The translations under genes and the position numbers were made by a program. Of a DNA stretch of 64,000 nt, positions 24,434-32,587 are shown piece after piece. Source of the stretch: Prolixibacteraceae bacterium UBA6029. Lineage in GTDB: Bacteria > Bacteroidota > Bacteroidia > Bacteroidales > Prolixibacteraceae. The stretch spans positions 1 to 64,000 of the forward strand of contig DIZL01000044.1 in NCBI GenBank assembly GCA_002429385.1, in the 5' to 3' direction. Position 1 is the first letter of the stretch. The number at the start of each line of letters is the position of its first letter. Under the pieces are notes generated by a model. It had not been told where the DNA came from, ran no database searches, and saw nothing but the letters and a program-made list of their open reading frames with translations.

Positions 24434-25417
24434 TTGAAGACTAAATTTCTTATCATACGATTCAGTTCTATTGGCGATATTGTGTTGACCTCGCCTGCTG
24501 TACGATGCCTGAAAACTCAGTTTCCGGATGCAGAAGTGCATTATGCCACTAAGAAACGAAATTATGATCTGCTTCGGGCCAACCCCTATATCGATAAAAT
24601 TCTATTGCTTGACGACTCTATTTCAGAACTGATACAAGAGCTAAAAGCAGAAAACTACGATTACATTATTGATTTGCACAACAATCTGCGCAGTCTTCGG
24701 GTGAAACTGGCGCTAAAGGCAAAGTCATATACCTTCAACAAACTGAATATCCGCAAACAACTTCTGACCAGCTTTAAGATTCACCTTATGCCTGAAGGTC
24801 ACATTGTTGACCGGAATATGGAACCCCTGCGCCATTTCAATATTACCAATGATGGAAAGGGACTTGACCATTTTATCCCTGAGGCAGATGAATTCCCATT
24901 AAATGAATTGCCTGAATACTGTAAAAATGGTTATGTGGCGTTGGTACTTGCCGGAACTTATTTCACCAAGAGAATGCCTGTGGATAAATACCGGAAGATG
25001 ATTTCTGAAACTGACATTCCATTTGTATTGTTAGGTGGAAAGAACGAACAGGCAATGGCTGGCCATATTTTAGGTTGGAATACCGGGAACGTAGTTGATT
25101 TTACAGGAAAACTGCGCATCAACCAATCGGCTTCACTGGAGAAAAATGCAAGGCTCGTGATCACCAACGATACCGGGTTAATGCATATAGCGGCGGCTTT
25201 TAAGAAAAAGATATTATCGGTATGGGGAAATACATCACCCGAATTGGGCATGTATCCCTATTTGCCGGGTATGGGCTCCGAAATTCTTGAAACTAAAGGT
25301 TTGTCATGCAGGCCGTGTTCCAAACTAGGCTATCGGCAGTGTCCGAGAAAACATTTCCGCTGCATGAACGATATCCCCGAAGACCGGATTATTGACTGGG
25401 TTAAGAAGGAGTTATAG
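24434..25417 (+). CDS. Glycosyltransferase family 9 protein (heptosyltransferase-like)
   Basis: A 327-residue member of glycosyltransferase family 9, which transfers heptose or other sugars to lipopolysaccharide core. The start KTKFLIIRFSSIGDIVLTSP is the family hallmark, and the ITNDTGLMHIAAAFKKKILSVWGNTSP block at about residues 238-264 binds the nucleotide sugar. The predicted start is the TTG at 24434; a codon at 24419 lies within the atpC terminator and would add MGFFI-like residues. A C-terminal Cys-containing tail (SCRPCSKLGYRQCPRKHFRCM) could bind a metal and is typical of Bacteroidota members. Confidence 0.88.
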   Translation: MKTKFLIIRFSSIGDIVLTSPAVRCLKTQFPDAEVHYATKKRNYDLLRANPYIDKILLLDDSISELIQELKAENYDYIIDLHNNLRSLRVKLALKAKSYTFNKLNIRKQLLTSFKIHLMPEGHIVDRNMEPLRHFNITNDGKGLDHFIPEADEFPLNELPEYCKNGYVALVLAGTYFTKRMPVDKYRKMISETDIPFVLLGGKNEQAMAGHILGWNTGNVVDFTGKLRINQSASLEKNARLVITNDTGLMHIAAAFKKKILSVWGNTSPELGMYPYLPGMGSEILETKGLSCRPCSKLGYRQCPRKHFRCMNDIPEDRIIDWVKKEL

Positions 25418-25422
25418 TCATT

Positions 25423-26592
25423 CTATTTCTGAAAGGCCTCCTGAATCAGTACTAAAGCCTGCTCTAGAACAGATCGCGGACAACCAATGTTCAGGCGCAT
25501 ATATCCGCTGCCTTGTTTGCCGAACACAACACCCCGGTTAAGACCAACACCGGCATCAATCAGCTTCTGGTTAAGCAATTCATCAGATAATCCGAATGCA
25601 GAAAAATCGATCCAGATTAAATAGGTTGCTTCGGGTTTCATGACCTTTACCTTCGGGAGATTCTCCTTGAAGAACTTTTCCAGGAAGGAATAATTATCCT
25701 GAAGATAGATCATTAATTGTCCGAGCCACTCATCTCCATGTGTATATGCAGCTTCAAGGGCCACCGTGCCGAATATATTGCCCATATGAAGATGCGGAAG
25801 CCTCATCACACGCTCGTAGGCTGCAAAATGACGTTTGTTCGGAATAACCAGGAAAGAAGTAGTTAACCCTGCCGTATTGAACGTTTTGCTGGGCGCCATG
25901 CAAACAATACAGTTTTGTGCAATTTCCTCTGAAATCCTGGCTATTGGGGTATGATGAAAGCCTTCAAAAATCAAATCGGAATGGATCTCATCCGAAATGA
26001 TAAGGACTTTGTTTTCTATACAAATTTGTGCCAGAGCAGTAAGCTCATTTTCATTCCAGGCCATCCCTCCCGGATTGTGTGGATTACTCAGTAGAAGCAA
26101 CCTTGTTTTTGGAGTGATTTTCTTTTTTAGATCATCAAGATCAAAACAATACCGTCCATCTTTTATTTGAAGAGGATTTTCTATCAGTTCACGGCCGGTT
26201 CCTTTAACCGAATCAAAGAAGGGGAAATAAACCGGTGGCTGAATAATCACTCCATCGCCTGGCTTTGAAAAGGCTTCAATGGCCAGGGTAAGGCCTGCAA
26301 CGACACCAGGGCTAAATGAGATCCATTCGGGTTTAATATCCCAGTTGTGACGTCGCTTTAACCAGTTTACGATTGATTCGGAATACGAATCAGGACGAAA
26401 GGTATAGCCGAACAGTTCATGTTCAGCTCTTTTTTTGATGGCATCAATAATGAAGTCCGGAGTTTTAAAATCCATATCAGCTACCCAAAGTGGTATTACA
26501 TCCGCTTTGCCAAAAAAGGCTTTCCGGATATCGTATTTGATGCAATTGGTATTGGTACGGTCAATCAGTTCGTCAAAGTTGTATATTTTCAT
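25423..26592 (-). CDS. MalY/PatB family aminotransferase (cystathionine beta-lyase-like)
   Basis: A 389-residue fold-type I PLP enzyme of the MalY/PatB group, usually C-S lyases acting on cystathionine or cysteine conjugates. Unlike the aminotransferase-like protein at 6.1 kb, this one keeps the PLP Lys in CMAPSKTFNTAGL (about residue 235), as well as LLSNPHNPGGMAW and ISDEIHSDLIF. The N-terminus NFDELIDRTNTNCIKYD and PLWVADMDF are characteristic. It is convergent with the glycosyltransferase gene, with only 5 bp between the stops. A -7 box lies upstream. Confidence 0.9.
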   Translation of the reverse strand: MKIYNFDELIDRTNTNCIKYDIRKAFFGKADVIPLWVADMDFKTPDFIIDAIKKRAEHELFGYTFRPDSYSESIVNWLKRRHNWDIKPEWISFSPGVVAGLTLAIEAFSKPGDGVIIQPPVYFPFFDSVKGTGRELIENPLQIKDGRYCFDLDDLKKKITPKTRLLLLSNPHNPGGMAWNENELTALAQICIENKVLIISDEIHSDLIFEGFHHTPIARISEEIAQNCIVCMAPSKTFNTAGLTTSFLVIPNKRHFAAYERVMRLPHLHMGNIFGTVALEAAYTHGDEWLGQLMIYLQDNYSFLEKFFKENLPKVKVMKPEATYLIWIDFSAFGLSDELLNQKLIDAGVGLNRGVVFGKQGSGYMRLNIGCPRSVLEQALVLIQEAFQK

Positions 26593-26619
26593 GGTTGTAT
26601 ATTAGAGGTTGTTCGTTGC

Positions 26620-26627
26620 CAAAATTA
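26620..26627 (-). promoter_or_regulatory. -7 promoter box for the MalY/PatB gene
   Basis: Read on the minus strand this is TAATTTTG, matching TAnnTTTG, 28 bp upstream of the ATG at 26592. Confidence 0.5.
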
Positions 26628-26637
26628 GTACATTTCA

Positions 26638-27342
26638 TTAGAGATCATGGTGGTTCACCACAATCTTCCGGAGATAATTCATTCCTTCTTCCTGTTCGAC
26701 CTTTAATATGAAATTGAAACGGTTCAGTGAGAGACATAGGCCGAAATCAGCGACTGGTGCCCATTCCTGTTTGTTAGGTGCAAAAAACCGTGCTCCATCG
26801 CCTTTCCTGATTTGCTCAACCATCTGCGCAAAGTTATTGGGCTGACCCTCCAGTTCGTTTTTAATATACACGGCCAGAAGAGTATCTTCGTCTGTAGGAT
26901 ATTGGCAACTGTAGCCCATACAGACCAGAGACACCTTTGCCGGATTTTGTTCCCTGATATAATCCACAATGGCCTTAGCATTTACAAAACTCCCGGTAAG
27001 AATTTCATCGGACTGAGTTGCATTCGCGATACCCTGTGTTCCAGAGCTTGTGGTATGAACGATGATTTTCTGATTCAGATCTCCCAACATTAACTGGGAG
27101 GGAGAGTTGCCGAAATCAAAACCTTCAGGTTTTTGCTCATTGCGTTCACCGACTAATAGATATTCAGGATTCTGTCTCTTAAGTTTATAGGCCTGCTTGA
27201 GATCGCCGACCGGATATATTCGCTGAACGCCATACCCAAATGCATAGCAGGCAGTCGAAAAAGCACGGAAGACATCAATAATAACCGTTAAGCCTTGTGC
27301 TTTTCGGGCTCCTTCAAGCAATTGCAGAATTTCAATTTCCAT
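26638..27342 (-). CDS. 2-phosphosulfolactate phosphatase family protein (ComB-like)
   Basis: A 234-residue protein of the ComB family. ComB hydrolyses 2-phosphosulfolactate to sulfolactate in coenzyme M synthesis, but many bacteria without coenzyme M carry homologues of unknown substrate. Matching segments are VIIDVFRAFSTACYAFGYG at about residues 20-38, GFDFGNSPSQLML and IIVHTTSSGTQGI. The Mg-binding Asp of the first motif is present. No other sulfolactate or coenzyme M genes are nearby, so the substrate here is uncertain. The gene lies 45 bp upstream of the MalY gene on the same strand, with a -7 box between. Confidence 0.82.
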   Translation of the reverse strand: MEIEILQLLEGARKAQGLTVIIDVFRAFSTACYAFGYGVQRIYPVGDLKQAYKLKRQNPEYLLVGERNEQKPEGFDFGNSPSQLMLGDLNQKIIVHTTSSGTQGIANATQSDEILTGSFVNAKAIVDYIREQNPAKVSLVCMGYSCQYPTDEDTLLAVYIKNELEGQPNNFAQMVEQIRKGDGARFFAPNKQEWAPVADFGLCLSLNRFNFILKVEQEEGMNYLRKIVVNHHDL

Positions 27343-27468
27343 GGAACAAGAGTTGTATTAGTATGTTAACATATCATATGTATCAGGATAACAGAAACAT
27401 ACGGGTATTTATTCACATTGTTTTAATGTTGCCGGACTTTGTTAACACAAGGATAATGAAACATTAAC

Positions 27469-27508
27469 GTATGTTGTTCAGCATGTATGTTGCAAAGCAT
27501 GTATGTTT
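27469..27508 (+). repeat. Three 16-bp tandem units overlapping a promoter
   Basis: GTATGTT recurs at 27469, 27485 and 27501, with GCAT closing the first two units, giving a 16-bp period. The third unit contains the -7 box of the downstream gene; the first two contain near-miss versions (TATGTTGT, TATGTTGC). Confidence 0.55.
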
Positions 27509-27509
27509 G
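27502..27509 (+). promoter_or_regulatory. -7 promoter box for the secreted-protein gene
   Basis: TATGTTTG matches TAnnTTTG. Transcription would begin near 27516, just upstream of the ATG at 27533, which rules out the earlier in-frame codon at 27503. Confidence 0.55.
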
Positions 27510-27532
27510 TGCTGTATTTAAAACAGAATAAC

Positions 27533-28132
27533 ATGAAAACAATTAAAACAATTTCAAAATTAACAATGTTGTTTGCATTTGTAGCATTTGCGAACACTTT
27601 AATGGCGACAGGAAACTTAAAAGTTAACATCGTCCCTCTGACGAACGAAAAGGCCGTTGTAGATATCTCAAACGCCAAAGCCAGCACTTTCCAGATAAGC
27701 ATTGCAAATGACAAAGGCGAGGTAGTATATTACAAGGAAACCGAAGATGCAAGCGATGATTACCGCAAAACCTTCGACTTTTCGAATCTTGAAAACGGCG
27801 ATTACAAACTGTCAGCTACTGTCGATCAGTTTACTACTGTTCGTTCATTCAAGATTAAAAACAAGAGTATTGCTGTTGGAAAAGAAAAGAACATGATGGA
27901 ACCTTACTTTGCGTATAAAGATGGAATCCTGAAGCTTTCATTCCTCAATTTCTCGGAAGGGAATCTTAGTTTGAATTTCTACAACAACGACAATCTGGTT
28001 TATTCAAAAGACCTCGGCTACAATTTTAGTGTTAACGAAGGATTTAACCTTAAAAAGCTTGACAAAGGATCTTATTCAGTAGTTCTTTCAACAGATGACA
28101 AAACCTATTCATACAATGTCAATGTTGATTAA
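27533..28132 (+). CDS. Secreted beta-sandwich protein of unknown function
   Basis: A 199-residue exported protein with a signal peptide (residues 1-24, KLTMLFAFVAFANTLMA). The mature part looks like two successive beta-sandwich modules of about 85 residues, each with short strands and a NGDYKLSATV / KGSYSVVLST motif like that at the end of type IX sorting domains and DUF3244 proteins. I do not recognise the family with certainty. Lys/Asp/Asn-rich composition suggests a soluble periplasmic or surface protein. It has its own promoter with tandem 16-bp repeats and a strong terminator, so it is a single-gene unit that could be highly expressed. Confidence 0.72.
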   Translation: MKTIKTISKLTMLFAFVAFANTLMATGNLKVNIVPLTNEKAVVDISNAKASTFQISIANDKGEVVYYKETEDASDDYRKTFDFSNLENGDYKLSATVDQFTTVRSFKIKNKSIAVGKEKNMMEPYFAYKDGILKLSFLNFSEGNLSLNFYNNDNLVYSKDLGYNFSVNEGFNLKKLDKGSYSVVLSTDDKTYSYNVNVD

Positions 28133-28156
28133 TCAATTCGGAAATTGCCTAGTGTG

Positions 28157-28190
28157 AAAATGCGACTTCAAAAGAGGTCGCATTTTTTTT
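28157..28190 (+). terminator. Strong intrinsic terminator
   Basis: AAAATGCGAC (28157-28166) pairs perfectly with GTCGCATTTT (28177-28186), followed by more T to 28190. It ends the secreted-protein transcript. Confidence 0.9.
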
Positions 28191-28255
28191 GTTGCATAAT
28201 TTTTAGTCTAAGTTACGTTAAGCAAAGAGTATCTTGTTTTATACGGTATTATATC

Positions 28256-28263
28256 TATTTTTG
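28256..28263 (+). promoter_or_regulatory. -7 promoter box for ricT-gldH-trmB
   Basis: TATTTTTG matches TAnnTTTG. The leader to the ATG at 28429 would be about 160 nt; no riboswitch is recognised in it. Confidence 0.5.
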
Positions 28264-28428
28264 CACATACGTAGCAATTCTCAGTCTGAATGACTATTTT
28301 ACAGGGTTCAGAACTCAAAATTAATTGCTTTAGTGACAGCAAAGAAATGCGAAATACTGCACAACCATTTGAGCAATACTTTCGTATTTGCTAGTTTGTA
28401 TTCTAACTTAAGATTTGAACCAAATACT

Positions 28429-29553
28429 ATGGATGATCTCAACTTGGTTGATCGGGGATGTTGCAATGGCCATGGTGGTACATGCTCTAAACTCCACGTT
28501 TATGATTGGCTCGATGATGTAATCACTATTTCCAATCCAAGCGATTTGGTTGAGGTACGGTTTAAAAATACTCGTAAAGACTTTTTCCGGAATGTAAATA
28601 ACCTGAAATTGGATCAAGGCGATATCGTGGCCGTTGAAGCTAACCCGGGACATGATATAGGTATTGTAACGGTGACAGGCGATCTGGTTATGGATCAGAT
28701 GAAAAAGCACAAAGTCACTCTGATCAACGGGGAAATCAGAAAAATATACCGGAAAGCCAAACAAGCCGATATCGACAAATGGAAAGAATCCATTGCCCTG
28801 GAACATCAGACTATGATACGCTCCCGCCAGATTGCCAACGAACTTGAACTGAATATGAAAATTGGCGATGTGGAATACCAGGGCGACAAAACAAAGGCGA
28901 TTTTCTATTACCTGGCCGATGACCGGGTAGACTTCCGTCAACTCATCAGGGTATTGGCTGATACATTCAGGATTCGCATTGAAATGAAACAGATAGGTGC
29001 ACGCCAGGAAGCAGGAAGAATCGGAGGCATTGGTCCCTGCGGACGCGAAATCTGCTGTGCTTCGTGGATTAGTAATTTTATATCGGTTAACACCAATTCG
29101 GCCCGCTATCAGGATATTTCACTGAATCCTCAAAAACTCGCCGGACAATGTGGAAAACTCAAGTGCTGTCTCAATTTTGAAGTGGATACTTATCTTGATG
29201 CTCAGAAAGATTTTCCAGCGGTTAATGTTCCACTCGAAACCGAAAACGGTAGCTTTCAATATCAGAAGGCAGATATTTTCAAGCAAATATTCTGGTATTC
29301 ACAGATTGGGGATAAATCAGGAACATTTTTCCCAGTTCCGGTTACACGAGTGAAGGAAATACTACAATTGAACCAGAAAGGGAAGAAAGTTGCAAGGTTG
29401 ATGCTGGATATTGATACCAAGCCGTTAGTTGAAAAACTGGATTTTGAAGCTGGTTCAGACCGGGACACATTAACTCGTTTTGATGATCCCAAACAAGCCG
29501 GGAACAAGAAACATGGAAACAATCGACGAAGAAAATTCAGACCCAAACAATGA
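28429..29553 (+). CDS. ricT: PSP1 domain protein, RicT-like regulatory iron-sulfur protein
   Basis: A 374-residue protein with a PSP1 domain. The cysteine-rich blocks GPCGREICCASW and CGKLKCCLNFE at about residues 202-250 are the RicT signature; in Bacillus, RicT with RicA and RicF binds two iron-sulfur clusters and affects RNase Y processing. Bacteroidota homologues are uncharacterised in this respect. The N-terminal segment with DRGCCNGHGGTCSKLHVYDW carries extra cysteines. An upstream GTG at 28333 is rejected in favour of the ATG at 28429. It overlaps gldH by 4 bp (ATGA). The C-terminal tail is basic. Confidence 0.87.
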   Translation: MDDLNLVDRGCCNGHGGTCSKLHVYDWLDDVITISNPSDLVEVRFKNTRKDFFRNVNNLKLDQGDIVAVEANPGHDIGIVTVTGDLVMDQMKKHKVTLINGEIRKIYRKAKQADIDKWKESIALEHQTMIRSRQIANELELNMKIGDVEYQGDKTKAIFYYLADDRVDFRQLIRVLADTFRIRIEMKQIGARQEAGRIGGIGPCGREICCASWISNFISVNTNSARYQDISLNPQKLAGQCGKLKCCLNFEVDTYLDAQKDFPAVNVPLETENGSFQYQKADIFKQIFWYSQIGDKSGTFFPVPVTRVKEILQLNQKGKKVARLMLDIDTKPLVEKLDFEAGSDRDTLTRFDDPKQAGNKKHGNNRRRKFRPKQ

Positions 29554-30020
29554 AACAATATCTTTTCTTTCTTTTAAGCCTTTTCCTTATAATGGGTCTC
29601 TATTCGTGTGACCGGAAGAGGGTTTTTGAATCCTATATCAAACTGGATGACAAAGGTTGGAATAAGGATTCACTGGTGATTTTTCATGTACAACTTAAAG
29701 ATACAATCCGTAACAATAACTTGTATGTGAACATCAGAAACAAAGGAACATATCCATACAGTAATCTGTGGCTTTTTCTGACTATCGGTTCACCTGACGG
29801 AGCTATGCGGACAGATACCGTTGAGTTTACCCTGGCCGAACCTTCGGGTCGATGGAAAGGAAGCGGAATAGGAGGCTTGCACGACAATCAGATTCTGTAT
29901 AAAAAAAGTGTTTTCTTTCCGCATAAAGGACTATATACCTTTAAGATCAAACAGGGGATGCGTGACAATGTGCTTCCGGGAATCCGGGATATAGGCATCA
30001 GAATTGAAAAAACATATTGA
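29550..30020 (+). CDS. gldH: Gliding motility lipoprotein GldH
   Basis: A 156-residue lipoprotein (signal LFLIMGLYSC, lipidated Cys at residue 20) matching GldH: CDRKRVFESYIKLDDKGW after the Cys, then NLYVNIRNKGTYPYSNLWLF and RWKGSGIGGLHDNQ. GldH is needed for gliding in Flavobacterium; non-gliding Bacteroidota also keep it, and its function there is unclear, so presence does not prove motility. It is coupled to ricT by a 4-bp overlap and followed by trmB after 10 bp. Confidence 0.92.
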   Translation: MKQYLFFLLSLFLIMGLYSCDRKRVFESYIKLDDKGWNKDSLVIFHVQLKDTIRNNNLYVNIRNKGTYPYSNLWLFLTIGSPDGAMRTDTVEFTLAEPSGRWKGSGIGGLHDNQILYKKSVFFPHKGLYTFKIKQGMRDNVLPGIRDIGIRIEKTY

Positions 30021-30030
30021 ATACTGAACA

Positions 30031-30771
30031 GTGGGGAAGAATAAACTATCCAAATTTGCCGATCTGAATACTTATGAACATGTTGTTCAGATATCATACA
30101 AGAAATTAGTTGCCGAAGAATTTAAATATAAGGGCAAATGGAATGAAGCTTTTTTTGGGAACAGCAATCCGGTTATTCTGGAATTGGGATGCGGGAAGGG
30201 AGAATATACAGTAAAACTGGCGATGCACTTTCCTGATTTCAACTTCATCGGCATTGATATCAAGGGATCAAGAATGTGGAAAGGAGCAACACATGCCATA
30301 GACCTGGGTTTGAATAATGTCGGTTTTTTGCGTACCAACATCGAGAACATTGGGCTGTTTTTTGGTGAGAAGGAGGTTTCTGAAATATGGCTTACCTTTC
30401 CTGATCCTCAGATGAAAAAGACGCGTAAAAGGCTTACAGCTACCAATTTCATTGAAAAGTACAGGCAACTCATGGTTCCCAACGCAATTATTCATCTGAA
30501 GTCGGATAGTAATTTTATGTATAGGTACACAGAAGCAATGGTTGCAGAGAATCGGTTCGAAATAATCAGGCAAACGGACGACTTGTATCATTCCGAACTG
30601 CTCGACCACGTTCTTTCGATTCAAACCTATTACGAAAGGCAATGGCTCGACCGCGGATTGTCAATAAAATATCTGTCCTTCAGGCTTAATCATACAGATT
30701 CGCTTCGTGAACCGGCTATAGAAATTGAACCAGATCCATATCGTAGTTTCGGGAGGAATGCAAAGGAGTAG
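30031..30771 (+). CDS. trmB: tRNA (guanine-N7-)-methyltransferase TrmB
   Basis: A 246-residue SAM-dependent methyltransferase that makes m7G46 in tRNA. The SAM-binding loop ILELGCGKGEYTVKLA is at about residues 49-64, FIGIDIKGSRMWKGA follows, and VSEIWLTFPDPQMKKTRKRLT holds the family DPxxKK motif. It starts with GTG at 30031 in the typical MGKNKLSKFADLN. It belongs to the ricT-gldH-trmB transcript and is 10 bp from gldH. Confidence 0.95.
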   Translation: MGKNKLSKFADLNTYEHVVQISYKKLVAEEFKYKGKWNEAFFGNSNPVILELGCGKGEYTVKLAMHFPDFNFIGIDIKGSRMWKGATHAIDLGLNNVGFLRTNIENIGLFFGEKEVSEIWLTFPDPQMKKTRKRLTATNFIEKYRQLMVPNAIIHLKSDSNFMYRYTEAMVAENRFEIIRQTDDLYHSELLDHVLSIQTYYERQWLDRGLSIKYLSFRLNHTDSLREPAIEIEPDPYRSFGRNAKE

Positions 30772-30816
30772 AAAAGCTCTCTCAACAATGGAGAATTAAG
30801 AAATTTGAAGATTCAT

Positions 30817-30824
30817 TATATTTG
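30817..30824 (+). promoter_or_regulatory. -7 promoter box for the alkyltransferase-like gene and mrp
   Basis: TATATTTG matches TAnnTTTG, 24 bp upstream of the ATG at 30848. Confidence 0.55.
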
Positions 30825-30847
30825 AACTCTTAAGGACGAATATTTCC

Positions 30848-31243
30848 ATGCAGAAGAATAAAACACGGCAGGTCAATTCTTTCCCCCCTCATTCGGAAGG
30901 GGCAGGGGGAGAACTTTCCTTTTATGAAAAAGTATATGAAGTCGCACGGCTGATTCCTCCCGGAAGGGTAACCAGTTATGGTGCGATAGCAGCATATCTC
31001 GGATCGGTACAATCGTCACGGATGGTGGGCTGGGCCATGAACAACGCCCACATTCAGGAGAGATACGTGCCGGCTCACCGGGTTGTCAACCGCAATGGGT
31101 TATTGACAGGGAAACATCATTTCGGCACTTCAAACGCTATGCAGGAATATCTGGAAGCCGAAGGAATCAGGGTTATTGATGATCAGATCTGTGATTTTGA
31201 AAAGCATTTCTGGAATCCAATGATTGAACTTGACATGGATTAG
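30848..31243 (+). CDS. Alkyltransferase-like protein (MGMT family, active-site Cys replaced)
   Basis: A 131-residue protein with the DNA-binding domain of O6-methylguanine-DNA methyltransferases: VARLIPPGRVTSYGAIAAYLG, then MVGWAMNN and the active-site loop. Where repair enzymes have PCHRV, this has PAHRVV, so it cannot take an alkyl group. Alkyltransferase-like (ATL) proteins with Trp or Ala at this place bind alkylated guanine and hand it to nucleotide excision repair. It is slightly longer than minimal ATLs, with a charged C-terminus. It has its own -7 box and is followed 35 bp later by mrp. Confidence 0.88.
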   Translation: MQKNKTRQVNSFPPHSEGAGGELSFYEKVYEVARLIPPGRVTSYGAIAAYLGSVQSSRMVGWAMNNAHIQERYVPAHRVVNRNGLLTGKHHFGTSNAMQEYLEAEGIRVIDDQICDFEKHFWNPMIELDMD

Positions 31244-31278
31244 TTTGTTATTCAGTACAATTGTTTAAACAGAAAACT

Positions 31279-32394
31279 ATGGACGAAATACCACGTAAAT
31301 TGATTGTGCCCAAAAATATTACCGATGCACTGCGGACTGTTTATTTCCCGGGAAGCACACAGGATGTTGTTTCACTTGATATGGCCCAGGAAATCAGGGT
31401 TGCAGGGAAGAAAGTTACTTTTTCTCTTGTATTTCAGCGTTCGGACGACCCCAGCACGGGAGCTGTTATAGCAGCATGTGAAGAAGCGATTATCACTCAT
31501 CTTGGCCCGGATGTGGAAATCAAAGGAAATATTACCGCAAAAGCCATTCACCAGATGGAACGTCCCGTCCTGCCTGGAGTAAAAAACCTGATTGCAGTAG
31601 CTTCCGGGAAAGGTGGTGTGGGTAAATCAACAGTAGCCGTAAATCTGGCTATTGCACTGGCTAATACCGGGGCCAAAGTTGGGTTAATTGATGCTGATAT
31701 ATTCGGACCATCAATTCCCAAAATGTTTGGAGTTGAGGATAGTAAACCTTCCGGAGTGCGGGTTGACGGGAAAGAACGGATACAGCCAATCAGTAAATTC
31801 GGGGTTAACTTTTTATCCGTTGGGTTTTTTGTTAAGACTGAAGATGCTATTGTATGGCGTGGCCCGATGGCTTCCAAGGCTCTGGGTCAGCTGATTACAG
31901 ATGGTAACTGGGGAACGCTGGATTACCTGCTTTTTGATCTTCCTCCTGGAACCAGCGACATTCACCTGACACTGGTGCAGACAGTACCGGTAACCGGTGC
32001 CATCATTGTTACGACTCCACAGGATGTGGCTCTGGCTGATGTGATCCGTGGGGTCAATATGTTCAAGGGAAAAGGGGTTGATGTTCCCGTCCTTGGGTTA
32101 ATTGAAAACATGGCCTGGTTTACACCTGAAGAACTTCCCGAAAATAAATACTATATTTTTGGACGTGATGGTGGATTGAAGCTTGCAAAAGAACTTGGAC
32201 TGCCTTTGCTTGGACAGGTTCCAATTGTTCAGGGCATCCGTGAAGGCGGTGATAGCGGAAATCCGCCAGCTTTTGACGAGCAATCTCCAATAGGGAAAGT
32301 TTTTGCTCAAATAGCAGCCAACGTTATTGCTGAAGTTGAAATTAGAAATGCAAGCATGGATCCGACCAAAAAGGTAAAGGTTTCCAGAAAATAG
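31279..32394 (+). CDS. Mrp/NBP35-type Fe-S cluster carrier ATPase
   Basis: A 371-residue P-loop ATPase (ApbC/Mrp family) that carries Fe-S clusters to target proteins. An N-terminal MIP18-like domain covers residues 1-95. The deviant Walker A is ASGKGGVGKSTVAVNLAIAL at about residues 105-124, then DADIFGPSIPKMFG and LLFDLPPGTSDIHL. The segment after ENMAWFTPEELP, where most family members have a cluster-binding CxxC, has no cysteine pair here. The ATG at 31279 is preferred to the TTG at 31261. It ends with a strong terminator. Confidence 0.9.
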   Translation: MDEIPRKLIVPKNITDALRTVYFPGSTQDVVSLDMAQEIRVAGKKVTFSLVFQRSDDPSTGAVIAACEEAIITHLGPDVEIKGNITAKAIHQMERPVLPGVKNLIAVASGKGGVGKSTVAVNLAIALANTGAKVGLIDADIFGPSIPKMFGVEDSKPSGVRVDGKERIQPISKFGVNFLSVGFFVKTEDAIVWRGPMASKALGQLITDGNWGTLDYLLFDLPPGTSDIHLTLVQTVPVTGAIIVTTPQDVALADVIRGVNMFKGKGVDVPVLGLIENMAWFTPEELPENKYYIFGRDGGLKLAKELGLPLLGQVPIVQGIREGGDSGNPPAFDEQSPIGKVFAQIAANVIAEVEIRNASMDPTKKVKVSRK

Positions 32395-32417
32395 ATCGAT
32401 TAAAGTCAATAAATCTC

Positions 32418-32468
32418 AGAATGGAACTCCATGCCTCAACTGGCATTGGGTTCCATTCTTTTTTTTTG
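32418..32468 (+). terminator. Strong intrinsic terminator of the mrp transcript
   Basis: AGAATGGAAC (32418-32427) pairs with GTTCCATTCT (32450-32459), with an inner ATGCC/GGCAT pair, followed by nine T residues. Confidence 0.92.
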
Positions 32469-32508
32469 TCAATTTACATGTAGTTCCTGAATAATTGGAT
32501 TAAATTTT

Positions 32509-32516
32509 TAATTTTG
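32509..32516 (+). promoter_or_regulatory. -7 promoter box for the ROK kinase
   Basis: TAATTTTG matches TAnnTTTG. The leader to the ATG at 32588 would be about 65 nt. Confidence 0.5.
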
Positions 32517-32587
32517 TTCGGTATCAAACCACAAACAAATTATTAACCACAAACCAAAATAACCAGGAAACCCAAAATTCTTTAATC

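Noticed and set aside
28408..28941. 177-residue ORF antisense to ricT
   Set aside because: Overlaps a strongly recognised gene and lacks any family signature.
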